A DNA stretch of 64,000 bases. Origin: Streptococcus mitis (GTDB lineage Bacteria; Bacillota; Bacilli; Lactobacillales; Streptococcaceae). Of this stretch, positions 63,900-64,000 are shown piece by piece. The stretch is taken from contig NZ_JPFU01000013.1 in the NCBI RefSeq assembly GCF_000722695.1, forward strand, positions 434,001 through 498,000, given 5' to 3'. A program made the position numbers and the translations under genes. Numbering within the stretch: the first letter of the stretch is position 1; every line of letters begins with the position of its first letter. Under the pieces are notes generated by a model that saw nothing but the letters and a program-made list of their open reading frames with translations, was not told the origin of the DNA and did no database searches.

Positions 63900-64000
63900 C
63901 TATGGAATCATTTTATCATCCATTCTTTTAGCCATTTTTCCTAAAAATATAGGCAGTAGAAGGCTAATCATGACTAAAAAGAAGCCTAGATAAAGAAATG
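63900..64000 (-). CDS. C-terminal end of a membrane protein (cut by window edge)
   Basis: The last 32 codons of a minus-strand gene, read from the window edge to a TAG: a hydrophobic helix (FLVMISLLLPIFLG) followed by a basic-acidic tail KMAKRMDDKMIP. It ends 17 bp before a good terminator, which supports the frame. Too little remains to name the family. Confidence 0.5.
   Translation of the reverse strand, partial: FLYLGFFLVMISLLLPIFLGKMAKRMDDKMIP

Overview
The window reads as chromosomal DNA of a Mitis-group streptococcus, either Streptococcus pneumoniae or a close relative such as S. mitis or S. pseudopneumoniae. The evidence is low GC, two choline-binding proteins with about 20-residue aromatic repeats, a ZmpB-type metalloprotease with an N-terminal sortase motif, the CcdA2/Etrx2/MsrAB2 thiol repair system, AliB, a Lys-type MurE, and five BOX repeats in intergenic DNA. 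Nearly all genes lie on the minus strand; only the DUF3042 gene, the Rgg-like regulator and murE are on the plus strand. No tRNA, rRNA, insertion sequence, CRISPR array or prophage was seen. From memory of TIGR4 locus numbering, three blocks that are separate there (about SP_0658-0672, SP_1420-1421 and SP_1517-1545) are contiguous here, so the chromosome looks rearranged relative to that strain.

Layout. 1-7.5 kb: hflX/miaA, a DUF3042 gene, thyA, glucokinase, an Excalibur/choline-binding protein, an alpha/beta hydrolase and a PabB-PabC fusion. 7.5-19.2 kb: surface protease and redox block, with zmpB behind a UPF0340 gene, a LytS/YesN-type two-component pair, and the ccdA2-etrxA2-msrAB2 operon. 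19.4-20.8 kb: an Rpn-family nuclease gene followed by a tandem duplicate of its C-terminal coding module; both modules carry a perfect internal AGGAGG and ATG. 20.9-27.5 kb: acetyltransferases, the pncB-nadE salvage operon, a small HTH/membrane-protein pair and an AT-rich BcrAB-like ABC transporter with small gene remnants nearby. 27.6-34.5 kb: an accessory surface island holding a SEC10/PgrA LPXTG protein, two lipoproteins, a choline-binding protein and an orphan frame, divergent from an Rgg/MutR-like regulator. The two promoters there are near mirror images with matching palindromes and a C9 tract between them, and the island is bounded by 35-bp near-identical terminator repeats. 34.5-64 kb: core cell-wall and housekeeping genes: an amino-acid permease, greA, mltG, two GNATs, murC, an SNF2 protein, the patB/metB sulfur pair, aliB, murJ, murE, csbD, ppaC, a GIY-YIG/methyltransferase/cvfD/HAD-cyclophilin cluster, rpsF-ssb-rpsR, and a ypmB-aspB-asnS type operon.

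The strongest candidates for new biology are: (1) the Rpn locus, where the internally initiated C-terminal module has been physically duplicated as a separate reading unit, suggesting a nuclease toxin with both intragenic and free-standing inhibitors; (2) the Rgg-like/surface-operon island with its mirror-image promoters and homopolymeric tract; and (3) several genes (pabB, trmN6, the DUF5590 gene, probably murE) whose -10 box ends 6-7 nt before the start codon, which predicts leaderless mRNAs.
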